Assembly: GCA_030149815.1 (NCBI GenBank)
Contig: JASLHI010000002.1
Location: 1 to 50,719, forward strand
Origin: Aquirhabdus sp.
Lineage (GTDB): Bacteria; Pseudomonadota; Gammaproteobacteria; Pseudomonadales; Moraxellaceae
Direction: 5' to 3'
Length of the DNA stretch: 50,719 bases
Part shown: positions 18,011 to 26,769 of the stretch, one piece after another
Position numbering within the stretch: position 1 is the first letter of the stretch
Layout of the letters: each line of letters starts with the position of its first letter
The notes under the pieces: model-generated
The model's input: the letters and a program-made list of their open reading frames with translations, nothing else
Told to the model about the DNA's origin: nothing
The model's database searches: none
Translations under genes and position numbers: made by a program

Positions 18011-18721
18011 ATGAAAATCTGGCAAGAAGATCAACTCTCTGCATTTTCTAACTTATCTTCAGAAAAAGAAATTTTTGAAGAAGTTCGGCGTATATCTTCT
18101 AAATTAGGCTTTGATTATTGCGCATATGGCTTACGTATTCCGACAGCAATTGCTGTTCCTAAAATCGTCATGCTGAATAATTATTCAAAAGATTGGCAAC
18201 GTATCTATGTAGAAAAAAATTATTTAATGGTTGATCCGACAGTACAGCATTGTACACACTCTTTAGATCCCATCATCTGGACAGATCCATTATTCACTTC
18301 GGCACGTGAGTTGTGGGAGGATGCAACGTCATTTGGACTCCGTCATGGATGGGTTCAATCTTGTCGTGATGCAAATGGTGCGCAAGGGATGTTGACCCTA
18401 GCCCGCTCTGCTGAATCAATTTCAGATTCAGAACTCAAAAGTAACTACAAGGAAATGTATTGGCTTGCACAAACTGCTCATCTGGCGATTTCTAAAATGG
18501 CATGTGCCAAAAATATCCCAGAGTCACGTGCGCAGCTTACACATCGAGAGATAGAAGTTTTACGCTGGACTGCCGAAGGAAAAACCTCTTATGAAATTTC
18601 CTGTATTTTAAGTACCTCTGAAAGAACAATTAATTTTCATATTGCCAATTCAATTCAAAAACTTAATGCAAGTAACAAAATCTCAGCGACAATTAAAGCT
18701 GCACTATTAGGATTTCTGTAA
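18011..18721 (+). CDS. abaR: LuxR-family acyl-HSL receptor and activator (AbaR-like)
   Basis: 236 residues. The N-terminal autoinducer-binding domain has the six conserved family positions: W62, Y66, D75, P76, W90 and G113 (NYSKDWQRIY; MVDPTVQHC). The C-terminal LuxR helix-turn-helix starts LTHREIEVLRWTAEGKTSYEISCIL and contains ERTINFHIANSIQKL. It presumably binds the AHL made by the neighbouring synthase and activates abaI through the lux box. It is divergent from abaM with a 179-base AT-rich gap in which I see no second convincing lux box. Confidence 0.93.
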   Translation: MKIWQEDQLSAFSNLSSEKEIFEEVRRISSKLGFDYCAYGLRIPTAIAVPKIVMLNNYSKDWQRIYVEKNYLMVDPTVQHCTHSLDPIIWTDPLFTSARELWEDATSFGLRHGWVQSCRDANGAQGMLTLARSAESISDSELKSNYKEMYWLAQTAHLAISKMACAKNIPESRAQLTHREIEVLRWTAEGKTSYEISCILSTSERTINFHIANSIQKLNASNKISATIKAALLGFL

Positions 18722-18936
18722 AGTCACTTCAAACAAACGCTTTTATGATCTTTATTCTTAATATCGACATAGTGTATGATGCGCTCGCATAAAATGATCA
18801 TTTCTAATGATCCTATGAGAACTTACAGTCTCAAGTATTTAACATGATGAAATCATTGTTTTTTACTATTGTTTTCTTGCTACCGTCTCCAACTTCTATG
18901 TTATGCTATTAGCATATTATAGTAGTTTTAAAATAT

Positions 18937-19013
<77 letters not shown>

Positions 19014-19124
19014 TATTTATAAAATAATTAAGAATTTATTGTGAATTAGTGGTTTAGTCTATTTTCATCTAACCATCACACATTTACTTAAAAAAAATCT
19101 GAAGGAATACTTGCTATTTCTAGC

Positions 19125-19147
19125 AAAAAACCCGCACTTAATGCGGG
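19125..19147 (-). terminator. Terminator for the minus-strand gene at 19172-19528
   Basis: CCCGCA / TGCGGG stem with a 5-base loop. On the minus strand it is followed by a T-run (A-run at 19125-19130). Confidence 0.85.
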
Positions 19148-19171
19148 ATATTCTTTTTCATGATCAGAATA

Positions 19172-19528
19172 CTAAGTAACAAAGACTGGAGCCATACCAG
19201 CTGACTCAATTGAAATTTTGACATTGATGGTATTTGTACTATCAACCTTCATTGTTAGATCTGTTTCTAAACTCTGAATAAACGCCTGCTCCAACATACT
19301 TCGTAGATATTTAAATAACAGTATAGGTGTATGCTCAGCCAACCCATTTAAATGAATTTCATTACTCGTCTTCTCAATCCAAGTCCCTATTAAATAATCC
19401 AACCCCCACGCTGCATTTCTAAGATCAGAACCAGCGATGGCATACTTAGTTGTAGTTGTAGAATCTAGGATATGCCAAGTGATTTCTAGTTTAACTGTAT
19501 CGGTTTCGTTTATAACTTGATCTGTCAT
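19172..19528 (-). CDS. Hypothetical cytosolic protein
   Basis: 118 residues, not recognised. There is no signal peptide or membrane segment. The pattern suggests alternating strands and a central helix (FKYLRSMLEQAFIQSLETDL), with a beta C-terminus. ATG 19528 is chosen because GGAGG sits 7 bases upstream; a frame open to 19546 would bury that element in the coding sequence. It is monocistronic with its own terminator and lies between the tRNA-Ile2 gene and the dienelactone hydrolase. Confidence 0.72.
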   Translation of the reverse strand: MTDQVINETDTVKLEITWHILDSTTTTKYAIAGSDLRNAAWGLDYLIGTWIEKTSNEIHLNGLAEHTPILLFKYLRSMLEQAFIQSLETDLTMKVDSTNTINVKISIESAGMAPVFVT

Positions 19529-19664
19529 TTTTATTCCTCCATCCATGTAGAGTATCTAATTCGAAAATAGACCTATCCCTGAATTTAGTCAATAAGGCAT
19601 TACACTTACAAGTCGAGCTAATACTAATAGAATCGCTATATCTATTTTCTCCTTAACACAAAAC

Positions 19665-20387
19665 CTACAAATTAGACTTTAAAAACTCAAGCGTAAATAC
19701 CCAAGACTGTTTCGCTGCCGCTGCATCATAAGTATCGCGTGCATCACAAAAAAATCCATGATCTGCAGAAGAAAACTCTATGCTCGTAAAAGTTTTATTT
19801 GCCTCTCGTAGTGCATTAGTAACAGCAAGCGCTTGATCTGATTTAATGTGTTTATCAAGACCAGCCCAATAAAACAATAATGGCACTTGAATATCCTGTA
19901 CACGGTCTAGCAAACCTTTCGACAAATTATTTGGCGCTATACTCCCTCCATAGTATGAAACGCCACACGCTATAGGCAAACTTGTCGCCGCCAAAAACGC
20001 AGCGCGCCCCCCCATACAATACCCTACAGCACTGATCGGAAATTTCTCAGTTTCACCATGCGTAAAAAGCCAATCAAAAGCTGCATGGATATCTGCCAAC
20101 ATGCCTTCATGCGTAAGTGCTTTGAGATGTTCTTTTATTGGCGAAAAATTTGTATAACTTCCTTCAAACCCTTCTACCGTCCGATGAAAGAATTCAGGTG
20201 AAATGACATAGTAGCCTTCGCGTGCAAATCGATCAGCAACATCTCGAATGTGCTCATTAACACCAAATGCCTCCTGAAATAGCATGATTCCTGCACTAGG
20301 TCGAACCAAAGTTGGACGAACAACATATGCACGCATCAGTGTTTGATCGCTGACAGTCAGCGTGACGTATTCTTGATGGAGTTCCAT
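19665..20387 (-). CDS. Dienelactone hydrolase family protein
   Basis: 240-residue alpha/beta hydrolase. The catalytic triad of the family is visible: C124 in GYCMGG, D178 in WAGLDKHI and H210 in ADHGFF, with the conserved E39 (FQEAFG) that activates the cysteine. Family members hydrolyse dienelactone in chlorocatechol degradation, but many act on other esters or lactones. No other catabolic gene is nearby. It is divergent from the TetR regulator and their promoters overlap around one palindrome, so it may be a target of that regulator. Confidence 0.9.
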   Translation of the reverse strand: MELHQEYVTLTVSDQTLMRAYVVRPTLVRPSAGIMLFQEAFGVNEHIRDVADRFAREGYYVISPEFFHRTVEGFEGSYTNFSPIKEHLKALTHEGMLADIHAAFDWLFTHGETEKFPISAVGYCMGGRAAFLAATSLPIACGVSYYGGSIAPNNLSKGLLDRVQDIQVPLLFYWAGLDKHIKSDQALAVTNALREANKTFTSIEFSSADHGFFCDARDTYDAAAAKQSWVFTLEFLKSNL

Positions 20388-20421
20388 TTTTAAGCCTGTT
20401 TTGACAACTATAATATCTATC

Positions 20422-20480
20422 TTTATAAATTATTCATTTGACTTAATCAATCGATTGACTTTATATTAATCAAATATAAT
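20422..20480. promoter_or_regulatory. Overlapping divergent promoters with shared palindrome (TetR operator candidate)
   Basis: Perfect 12-bp palindrome TCAATCGATTGA at 20447-20458. Plus strand: TTGACT (20438-20443), 18 bases, TATATT (20462-20467), so the palindrome fills the spacer. Minus strand: TTGATT (20450-20445), 17 bases, TATAAA (20427-20422), so it overlaps that -35. A bound repressor would block both the hydrolase and the regulator/efflux operon. Confidence 0.75.
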
Positions 20481-20503
20481 ACTAAACTAAGCTGTTTTAA
20501 AAA

Positions 20504-21214
20504 ATGATGCCTAAAGAGATTATTGATCCAATCGCTTCTGAAAGCCTAGAACGTGGCGAAATCGCGCGGAAAAAGCTGATTGAAGCAGGCTTAAAAATTT
20601 ATAGTGCGGTTGGCTACGAGAAGGCTTCAACTCGCCTACTCGCAGCTGAGGCTGGTGTGAACATCGCAGCAATTCCGTATTATTTCGGCAGTAAAGAAGG
20701 TCTATATATCGCGGTTATTGATTCAATTATTGATTATTACCGCGCTGGTCTTGGCGATAGCCTGACACAAATTCAGACTGCACTTAACAATGCCGATACA
20801 ACCGCAGAAGAATATCGAGCACTACTTGACCACTATATGCGCAAGATGATTCGTTTTGTGCTACAGGATACGCCAGAGCGTCAGCAAATTTCTCGTATTT
20901 ATACCCGTGAACAACTTGATCCTACCTCTGCTTTTGAACGGCTTTATCAAGGCTTCGTTCGTGGGTTACACGAGTCTATTTCTGCACTCGTTGCACAAAT
21001 TCTGAAAGACAAAATTTCCGCATCAGAAGCAAAAATTGTGGCGCAAACACTACTGGGACAAGTGACCGTATTTAAATCATCACGCCGAGCAGTACTACAC
21101 AACATGGGCTGGAAAGATTATCACGAACAAGGCATTACCGAAATTGAAGGCATTGTGATGTTCCATGTGAACGCCATTATGCTCGCCTATCAACACAAAG
21201 GTTCTTCGCTATGA
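20504..21214 (+). CDS. TetR-family regulator with CerR-type C-terminal domain
   Basis: 236 residues. The N-terminal helix-turn-helix (ARKKLIEAGLKIYSAVGYEKAST then LLAAEAGVNIAAIPYYFGSKEGLY) is typical TetR. The longer C-terminal ligand domain resembles the CerR/DUF1956 group, to which E. coli CecR belongs. Its stop overlaps the HlyD start by 4 bases (ATGA), so it is the first gene of the efflux operon and probably its local repressor. The ligand is unknown. Confidence 0.9.
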   Translation: MMPKEIIDPIASESLERGEIARKKLIEAGLKIYSAVGYEKASTRLLAAEAGVNIAAIPYYFGSKEGLYIAVIDSIIDYYRAGLGDSLTQIQTALNNADTTAEEYRALLDHYMRKMIRFVLQDTPERQQISRIYTREQLDPTSAFERLYQGFVRGLHESISALVAQILKDKISASEAKIVAQTLLGQVTVFKSSRRAVLHNMGWKDYHEQGITEIEGIVMFHVNAIMLAYQHKGSSL

Positions 21215-22302
21215 CAACTGCTGACAAAACCGTCCAACGTGATGACTCCAGCCACAGTGACATCAAACAAAACTGGATGGGAAGACATCGGAGAGTATTT
21301 ACGGTCAGTATCCCAATATTACTCGTCATCGTTGCGGCGTTTTTCTACTTTACAGGTGGACGTTACATCAGCACCGACGATGCCTATGTCTCAGCAGCGC
21401 GTGTATCAATCAGTCCAAGTATTGCTGGACGTGTGACGGAAGTTGGTGTGAACGACAATCAATTTGTCCACAAAGGCGATGTACTATTCAAACTTGATGA
21501 TCGCCCTCTAGTTATTGCAGTGCATGAAGCGGAAGCTCAACTGGCTTCTGCGCGATTACAAGTGAATTCAACTAAGGCAGATTATCATCAAAAATCAGCA
21601 AGCTCAAAAGCAGCTCAAGATTTACTGGCTTATCAACAACGCGAATATGATCGCCAAAAGAAACTCGCAGCGGCAGGTATTTCATCTCAAGCACAGCTTG
21701 ATAAAGCACTTCAACAGCTACAAGCAGCACAACAACAAATTCCTGCAGCTAAACAAGATGCAAATTCGGTACTTGCCAAACTTGGTGGTAATGTAGAAGT
21801 CGCAAGTGATGATACACCTGCGGTCAAAAGCGCCCTCGCCGCCCTTGAACGTGCCAAACTGAATCTGTCTTATACAACAATCACAGCACCAATTGACGGT
21901 ATCGTAACCAAGGTTGAACAGTTGCAAGTTGGTGATTATATTGCCGCTGCTGCACCTGTTTTTTCACTCGTTTCCAATACCAATATTTGGGTTGAAGCAA
22001 ATTTCAAAGAAACAGACCTTACCCATATGCATGCAGGACAAACTGCGACGATTAGCATTGATGCTTATGATCAAACATTCACAGGTAAGGTCGTGAGCGT
22101 CAGTCCTGGCACAGGATCCTCTTTCTCACTATTACCCCCTGAAAACTCCACAGGAAACTGGGTGAAAATCGTACAACGATTACCTGTCAGAATTTCGATC
22201 GAAAACCCAGACAAATTACCATTACATTCGGGTCTCAGTGCATTAGCCAAAGTCGACACCCAATATCATCGTTCGTTTTTTGGATTGTTTGGAGCGCATT
22301 AA
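21211..22302 (+). CDS. HlyD/EmrA-type periplasmic adaptor of an efflux pump
   Basis: 363 residues. A cytoplasmic N-terminus, one membrane helix (residues 32-49, SIPILLVIVAAFFYFTG), then the membrane-fusion lipoyl halves (DDAYVSAARVSISPSIAGRV and LSYTTITAPIDGIVTK) around a Gln/Ala-rich coiled coil (about residues 105-175). It links the MFS pump to the outer-membrane channel. It overlaps the regulator upstream by 4 bases and the pump downstream by 1 base (TAATG). Confidence 0.94.
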   Translation: MTTADKTVQRDDSSHSDIKQNWMGRHRRVFTVSIPILLVIVAAFFYFTGGRYISTDDAYVSAARVSISPSIAGRVTEVGVNDNQFVHKGDVLFKLDDRPLVIAVHEAEAQLASARLQVNSTKADYHQKSASSKAAQDLLAYQQREYDRQKKLAAAGISSQAQLDKALQQLQAAQQQIPAAKQDANSVLAKLGGNVEVASDDTPAVKSALAALERAKLNLSYTTITAPIDGIVTKVEQLQVGDYIAAAAPVFSLVSNTNIWVEANFKETDLTHMHAGQTATISIDAYDQTFTGKVVSVSPGTGSSFSLLPPENSTGNWVKIVQRLPVRISIENPDKLPLHSGLSALAKVDTQYHRSFFGLFGAH

Positions 22303-23834
22303 TGTCTATTTCGCCAGCGCTGAGTAAAAATCGCGGCGTCATCACCATTTCAGTGATGCTGGCAACGATTATGCAGGCGCTCGATACAACTATTGCTAAC
22401 GTGGCATTACCCCGCATGCAAGGCGCGCTTTCAGCAACTCAAGATCAAATGTCTTGGGTGCTGACGTCCTATATTGTGGCTGCAGCGATTACGATTCCGC
22501 TCACGGGATGGCTCGCAAATCGCTATGATCGTCGATTCATTTTTTTAGTCTCAATTGCAGGGTTTACGATTGCGTCTGCACTATGTGGTCTTGCCGAAAA
22601 CCTACCAGAGATCGTCTTATTTCGATTACTACAAGGCATTAGTGGTGCGGCATTAGTACCGCTATCACAGGCGATTTTGTTTGATATTAATCCACCTGAA
22701 CGTCATGGCAGTGCAATGGCGGCTTGGGGTGTCGGCGTCACGATGGGTCCAATTCTAGGTCCAGCTTTAGGTGGTTGGCTGACCGAAAACTACAACTGGC
22801 GCTGGGTTTTTTATATCAATGTACCCATTGGGATTCTGGCATTTTTAGGTCTATTATTCTTTTTGCCTAAAAAAGCAGGAAATCCAAATAATCGATTTGA
22901 TTTTTTTGGGTTTATTACCTTGAGTCTTGCTATGGGCGCACTTCAGCTCATGATGGATCGCGGTGAATTAAAAGGCTGGTTTTCTTCACCAGAAATTATT
23001 ATTGAAACTGTGATTATGACAGTCTCAATTTATCTGTTCGTCGTCCATATGTTCACGCATAAACGGCCTTTTTTAAATCCTGCGCTATTCAAAGATGCAA
23101 ATTTTTTGACGAGTAATCTTTTTATCTTTGTCGTTGGTGTCGCCTTATTTGCAACACTGGCGCTCATTCCACCCATGCTACAAGGATTGATGAACTACCC
23201 TGTTGTCACCACAGGATTAGTGACTGCTCCGCGTGGTGCGGGGACGATGCTCGCCATGTTAGTTGTGGGACGTTTAGTCGGGCGTTTTGATGCACGATCG
23301 CTCATGGCTTTTGGTTTGGTATTAACATCCATTTCACTCTGGCAAATGACTCAATTAAGCTTACTCATGGATGAGTGGCCGATCATTATTTCAGGCGTTT
23401 TGCAGGGATTTGGTATTGGTCTTGTGTATGTGCCGCTCAGCACTGTCGCGTTTGCAACGTTATCGACGAGTTTGCGTAATGAAGGGACTGCTTTCTTTAA
23501 CTTGATGAGAAATATGGGCAGTAGTATTGGGATTTCGATGGTGCAAATCCTACTCACGCAAAACACGCAAATTATGCATGCAAGCCTTGCTGAAAAAATC
23601 ACACCGTTTAATACAGCCGCACAACCTGCTTTGCAAGCTGAACATATAGATTTGTCCTCAACCGCAGGACTGACTTTACTCAATAGTGAAATCACTCGAC
23701 AAGCAGCAATGGTTGCTTATATCAATGATTATCAACTCATTATGATTCTGACCATCGCACTCATTCCAATGCTTCTTTTCTTAAGAAAAGCGCAGCAGAA
23801 ACCCTCTAATGAACACCCAGCAGTGATGGAATAA
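22302..23834 (+). CDS. DHA2-family MFS drug transporter (EmrB/QacA type)
   Basis: 510 residues with the hydrophobic pattern of a 14-helix proton-drug antiporter. Motif C-like sequence LDTTIANVALPRMQG occurs in helix 1, then YIVAAAITIPLTGWLANRYDRR (motif A region), GISGAALVPLSQAILFDINP and GVGVTMGPILGPALGGWL. It exports hydrophobic or amphipathic toxic compounds with its adaptor and outer-membrane partner. The substrate cannot be told from sequence. Confidence 0.95.
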   Translation: MSISPALSKNRGVITISVMLATIMQALDTTIANVALPRMQGALSATQDQMSWVLTSYIVAAAITIPLTGWLANRYDRRFIFLVSIAGFTIASALCGLAENLPEIVLFRLLQGISGAALVPLSQAILFDINPPERHGSAMAAWGVGVTMGPILGPALGGWLTENYNWRWVFYINVPIGILAFLGLLFFLPKKAGNPNNRFDFFGFITLSLAMGALQLMMDRGELKGWFSSPEIIIETVIMTVSIYLFVVHMFTHKRPFLNPALFKDANFLTSNLFIFVVGVALFATLALIPPMLQGLMNYPVVTTGLVTAPRGAGTMLAMLVVGRLVGRFDARSLMAFGLVLTSISLWQMTQLSLLMDEWPIIISGVLQGFGIGLVYVPLSTVAFATLSTSLRNEGTAFFNLMRNMGSSIGISMVQILLTQNTQIMHASLAEKITPFNTAAQPALQAEHIDLSSTAGLTLLNSEITRQAAMVAYINDYQLIMILTIALIPMLLFLRKAQQKPSNEHPAVME

Positions 23835-23845
23835 GGCTATCAGAT

Positions 23846-25291
23846 ATGCATTCAACACATCATTCAATGAAATTACTGACTTCGCTCATTTTGACTGCGT
23901 TAATGTCTGCCTGTACCGTTGGGCCAAATTTTGTTGCACCGCAGTCACCTTCAACAAAGAGTTTTACACGCGAAGGCGACCAGATCAACACAGACTCGCA
24001 ACATATCGTCACGGGTAAACGAGTTGAATCTCATTGGTGGTTAGTTTTCCAATCACAACAATTGAACGATGTGATGCAACAAGCATTGGCTGGTAACCAT
24101 AATCTCGCCAGTATTGAAGCAACTTTGTCCGAAGCTCAAGCGCAAGTGGACGCGGCATCTGGTGCACTTGATCCCCAAGTCTCACTAGGTGCATCTGCTG
24201 GTCGTCAGAAATATGGCAAATCACTATTTGGTCCAAGTGACTTCCATATCCCGCCATTTACTTACTATTCCGTTGGACCGCAGGTCAGTTATTTACTCGA
24301 TTTTGCAGGTGGCAAACGTCGTAGCATTGAGCAACAAAAAGCACTTGCTCAATATCAAGTGTATGAAACTGATGCTGCCAAATTATCATTAACAAGTAAT
24401 GTCGTTTCACAAGTGATGGAAATTACATCGGCAAAAGCACAAATTGCAGTGATCGAGCAAATTATTGCCGATGATCAAAAAAATATTGTGCTCATTCAAA
24501 CCGCAAAATCTATTGGATCTGCGACACAACAAGATATTCTCAGTGCGCAAAGCCAGCTTGCAGCAGATCAAGCTTTATTGCCACCTTTACAACAGCAATT
24601 GAGCACAACAACACATGCCTTGGCAGTGCTAGTCGGTCAAGCTCCTGCGGACTGGCAGGTACCTAATTTCACCTTGACCGAGTTTCATTTGCCAACTGAG
24701 TTACCACTTAGCCTACCATCTGAGCTGGTTCGCGTCCGTCCTGACATCATGGCAGCGGAATCACAACTTCATGCTGCCAGTGCAGCAATTGGTATCGCTA
24801 CAGCAAACTTTTATCCAAGTTTGACACTCAGTGCCAACATGACTCAACAGGCATTAACGCCAGCAAAATTGTTTGATATCTCCTCAAATGCTTGGGCATT
24901 GGCGGGTGGATTAAGCGCGCCATTATTTAATGGTGGGACATTGCAAGCACAAAAACATGCCGCTGAAGATGCCTATCAAAGTGCGCTAGCAAACTACCAA
25001 CAAGTTGTCCTGCAATCCTTCGGTCAAGTCGCTGATGTGTTAAAAGCCTTAGAACATGATGATCAACAAATTAAAACTCAACAACATGCATTAGACACCG
25101 CTGAATCGACGTTTAAGCTCACTCAAACAAGTTTTCAAATGGGTAATATTGGCGTTCCACAAGTTCTAGATGCCGAGCGAAAATATCATCAGGCGACTTT
25201 GTTGATGGTGAAAGCCAAAGTCCAACAGTATCAGGATACAGCCCTGCTCTATCTTGCTCTAGGTGGCGGTACTTTATCGAAGAATAGTTAA
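23846..25291 (+). CDS. NodT-type outer-membrane efflux lipoprotein
   Basis: 481 residues. The signal peptide ends in lipobox LMSAC followed by TVGPNFVAPQ, as in OprM/NodT channels. Two TolC-type repeats of helix and strand are visible, with LVRVRPDIMAAESQLHAASAAIGIA in the middle and YLALGGG at the end. It forms the outer-membrane duct of the pump encoded upstream, 11 bases after the transporter. A strong terminator closes the operon. Confidence 0.94.
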   Translation: MHSTHHSMKLLTSLILTALMSACTVGPNFVAPQSPSTKSFTREGDQINTDSQHIVTGKRVESHWWLVFQSQQLNDVMQQALAGNHNLASIEATLSEAQAQVDAASGALDPQVSLGASAGRQKYGKSLFGPSDFHIPPFTYYSVGPQVSYLLDFAGGKRRSIEQQKALAQYQVYETDAAKLSLTSNVVSQVMEITSAKAQIAVIEQIIADDQKNIVLIQTAKSIGSATQQDILSAQSQLAADQALLPPLQQQLSTTTHALAVLVGQAPADWQVPNFTLTEFHLPTELPLSLPSELVRVRPDIMAAESQLHAASAAIGIATANFYPSLTLSANMTQQALTPAKLFDISSNAWALAGGLSAPLFNGGTLQAQKHAAEDAYQSALANYQQVVLQSFGQVADVLKALEHDDQQIKTQQHALDTAESTFKLTQTSFQMGNIGVPQVLDAERKYHQATLLMVKAKVQQYQDTALLYLALGGGTLSKNS

Positions 25292-25320
25292 TTGCTATAT
25301 GAAATTAAAAATCAGTTTGT

Positions 25321-25360
25321 TCAAATAAAAAACCGCCAAAATTGGTGGTTTTTTATTTGA
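25321..25360. terminator. Long bidirectional terminator
   Basis: Near-perfect 40-base palindrome with core AACCGCC / GGTGGTT and flanking A- and T-runs. It lies between the convergent efflux operon and the DUF4337 gene. Confidence 0.9.
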
Positions 25361-25383
25361 GAGAATAAAATTCAACTGCAAAC

Positions 25384-25923
25384 CTAAACCAAACCTTTCA
25401 CCAAAAAGACAATTCCAGCAACCCCAACCAACAAACTACCGTAAAATAAAACTCGGCGTTTGGTCAGCACAGTAATCGCACAAAGTGCTATGCCAATCTG
25501 AAACAGCGTCACTGCAGCAGATAAGGGCACATGGCGTTGCAAGTGTTCATTTGCTTCTTGCCCAAGTCGCTCAGCTTCTTTTTTAATATCTAATTGCTCT
25601 TGATTCAAAGTTGTCAGCTTATTCTCGTCTTCAGGATCGACAGGTTTCTCTAACGCCTTTAACAAAGAAACCTTCATGGACAACACATAGGTCTTCACAC
25701 CTTTGGCTTGATAATAACTCCACTCATTTGAAGCTTTGATCTGAGACAAAGTCGCTTCGTTGGCATGATGTCCTGCAAATAAAGCCGCAGTCGCTGCAAG
25801 CACCGATAAAATCGCTGCAGTCATCGCAATAAACATCACAAAACGATTGTTGCCATTGTGATGCGCATGTTCATTGAGCTCTTCTTGTAAATGTTCAGTA
25901 GGTACTTCAATTTCTTCAGACAT
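25384..25923 (-). CDS. DUF4337 membrane protein
   Basis: 179 residues. A hydrophilic N-terminus rich in Glu and His is followed by a first membrane helix (about 29-50, VMFIAMTAAILSVLAATAAL). A charged, probably coiled-coil middle contains NEWSYYQAKGVKTYV, and two C-terminal membrane helices follow. Matches the DUF4337 pattern; no function is known for the family. It is a single gene with its own promoter region of about 230 bases shared divergently with the next gene, in which I see no distinct site. Confidence 0.85.
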   Translation of the reverse strand: MSEEIEVPTEHLQEELNEHAHHNGNNRFVMFIAMTAAILSVLAATAALFAGHHANEATLSQIKASNEWSYYQAKGVKTYVLSMKVSLLKALEKPVDPEDENKLTTLNQEQLDIKKEAERLGQEANEHLQRHVPLSAAVTLFQIGIALCAITVLTKRRVLFYGSLLVGVAGIVFLVKGLV

Positions 25924-26154
25924 TACAAATTCCTAATTTGAAAAATTGTCGATCTGGATTTTATCGTGATTAGTTGATTCCAATCGATGAACAGTGTCTT
26001 ACATATGAATCTATTTAAAAAATAAATTCAGAGAATTTGTCATCAATCTTTCAGAATCTATCAGCATCATTTCTAATCAATATCTTGTATTTTCAAGATG
26101 ATTTAGCCTAATCCTTGTGATAGATTCGCTCGAGCACAATAACGGAATAACCCA

Positions 26155-26541
26155 ATGACTATTGCTCTTGATTTTACAGACCCAAAAATCGTCATCGCGC
26201 GCATATCAGATACAGTCCATCACGATGATGCCAATCAACAAAAGAAAGTAGTTGCCGACCATATTGCAAAGCATGGTGCATTCAAAATATTGCTCGTTTT
26301 GGAAGACGATTTCACCAGTATTGACCCACTTGGTGATTGGTCTGATACCAGTGAGGACGAAATCATTCAATCTCATGTTCAACAAGTCGCTATTGTTGGC
26401 AATGAAAAATGGCAAGATCATGCCCTATTATTCTTTCTAAGCGGTGTGCTTCCAATTCCCATCAAGTTTTTTAAAGATGATCAGGAAGATTTTGCACGAG
26501 CTTGGTTAGGTGACGAACGATATTACGCAGCGACTGAATAA
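26155..26541 (+). CDS. STAS/SpoIIAA-like domain protein
   Basis: 128 residues, soluble. The strand-helix pattern (PKIVIARISDTV; VADHIAKHGAFKILLVLEDDF; VQQVAIVGNEKWQDHALLFF; PIPIKFFKDDQEDFARAWL) matches SpoIIAA-like/STAS-SEC14 bacterial proteins. These commonly end with a 'WL' motif and are of unknown, possibly lipid-related function. It is monocistronic and followed by repeat copy 1 and a terminator. Confidence 0.78.
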   Translation: MTIALDFTDPKIVIARISDTVHHDDANQQKKVVADHIAKHGAFKILLVLEDDFTSIDPLGDWSDTSEDEIIQSHVQQVAIVGNEKWQDHALLFFLSGVLPIPIKFFKDDQEDFARAWLGDERYYAATE

Positions 26542-26604
26542 TTTTGATCTCGAATATTTTGTGGCTCAACAATGATTAATTCATTGAAAGTATCTATTAA
26601 ATTG

Positions 26605-26714
26605 TCGATATGTCACAAAATAATCAATCCCGCCTAAATCAATATTTTCAGCCGTTCCACGTGTTCCACTGAGTGTTATCCACAACCTTACCCTCAGGCA
26701 TTGTGGGTAATTCT
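26605..26714 (+). repeat. Dispersed intergenic repeat, copy 1 (DnaA-box repeat)
   Basis: Aligns without gaps to copies 2 and 3. The core has the direct repeat GTTCCAC-GT-GTTCCAC (26654-26669), then TTATCCACA (26676-26684, a perfect DnaA-box match), then TTACCC and GGGTAA able to form a hairpin (26689-26710). It lies between convergent genes. It is the most diverged copy, with homology fading upstream of about 26605. Confidence 0.85.
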
Positions 26715-26730
26715 TTAATTACCTACAATA

Positions 26731-26757
26731 AAAAATCCTCGGCTAGCGAGGATTTTT
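26731..26757. terminator. Bidirectional terminator after the STAS gene and the monooxygenase
   Basis: AAAAATCCTCG / CGAGGATTTTT stem with a 5-base loop, an A-run and a T-run, between convergent genes. Confidence 0.92.
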
Positions 26758-26769
26758 TATACATCGAGT

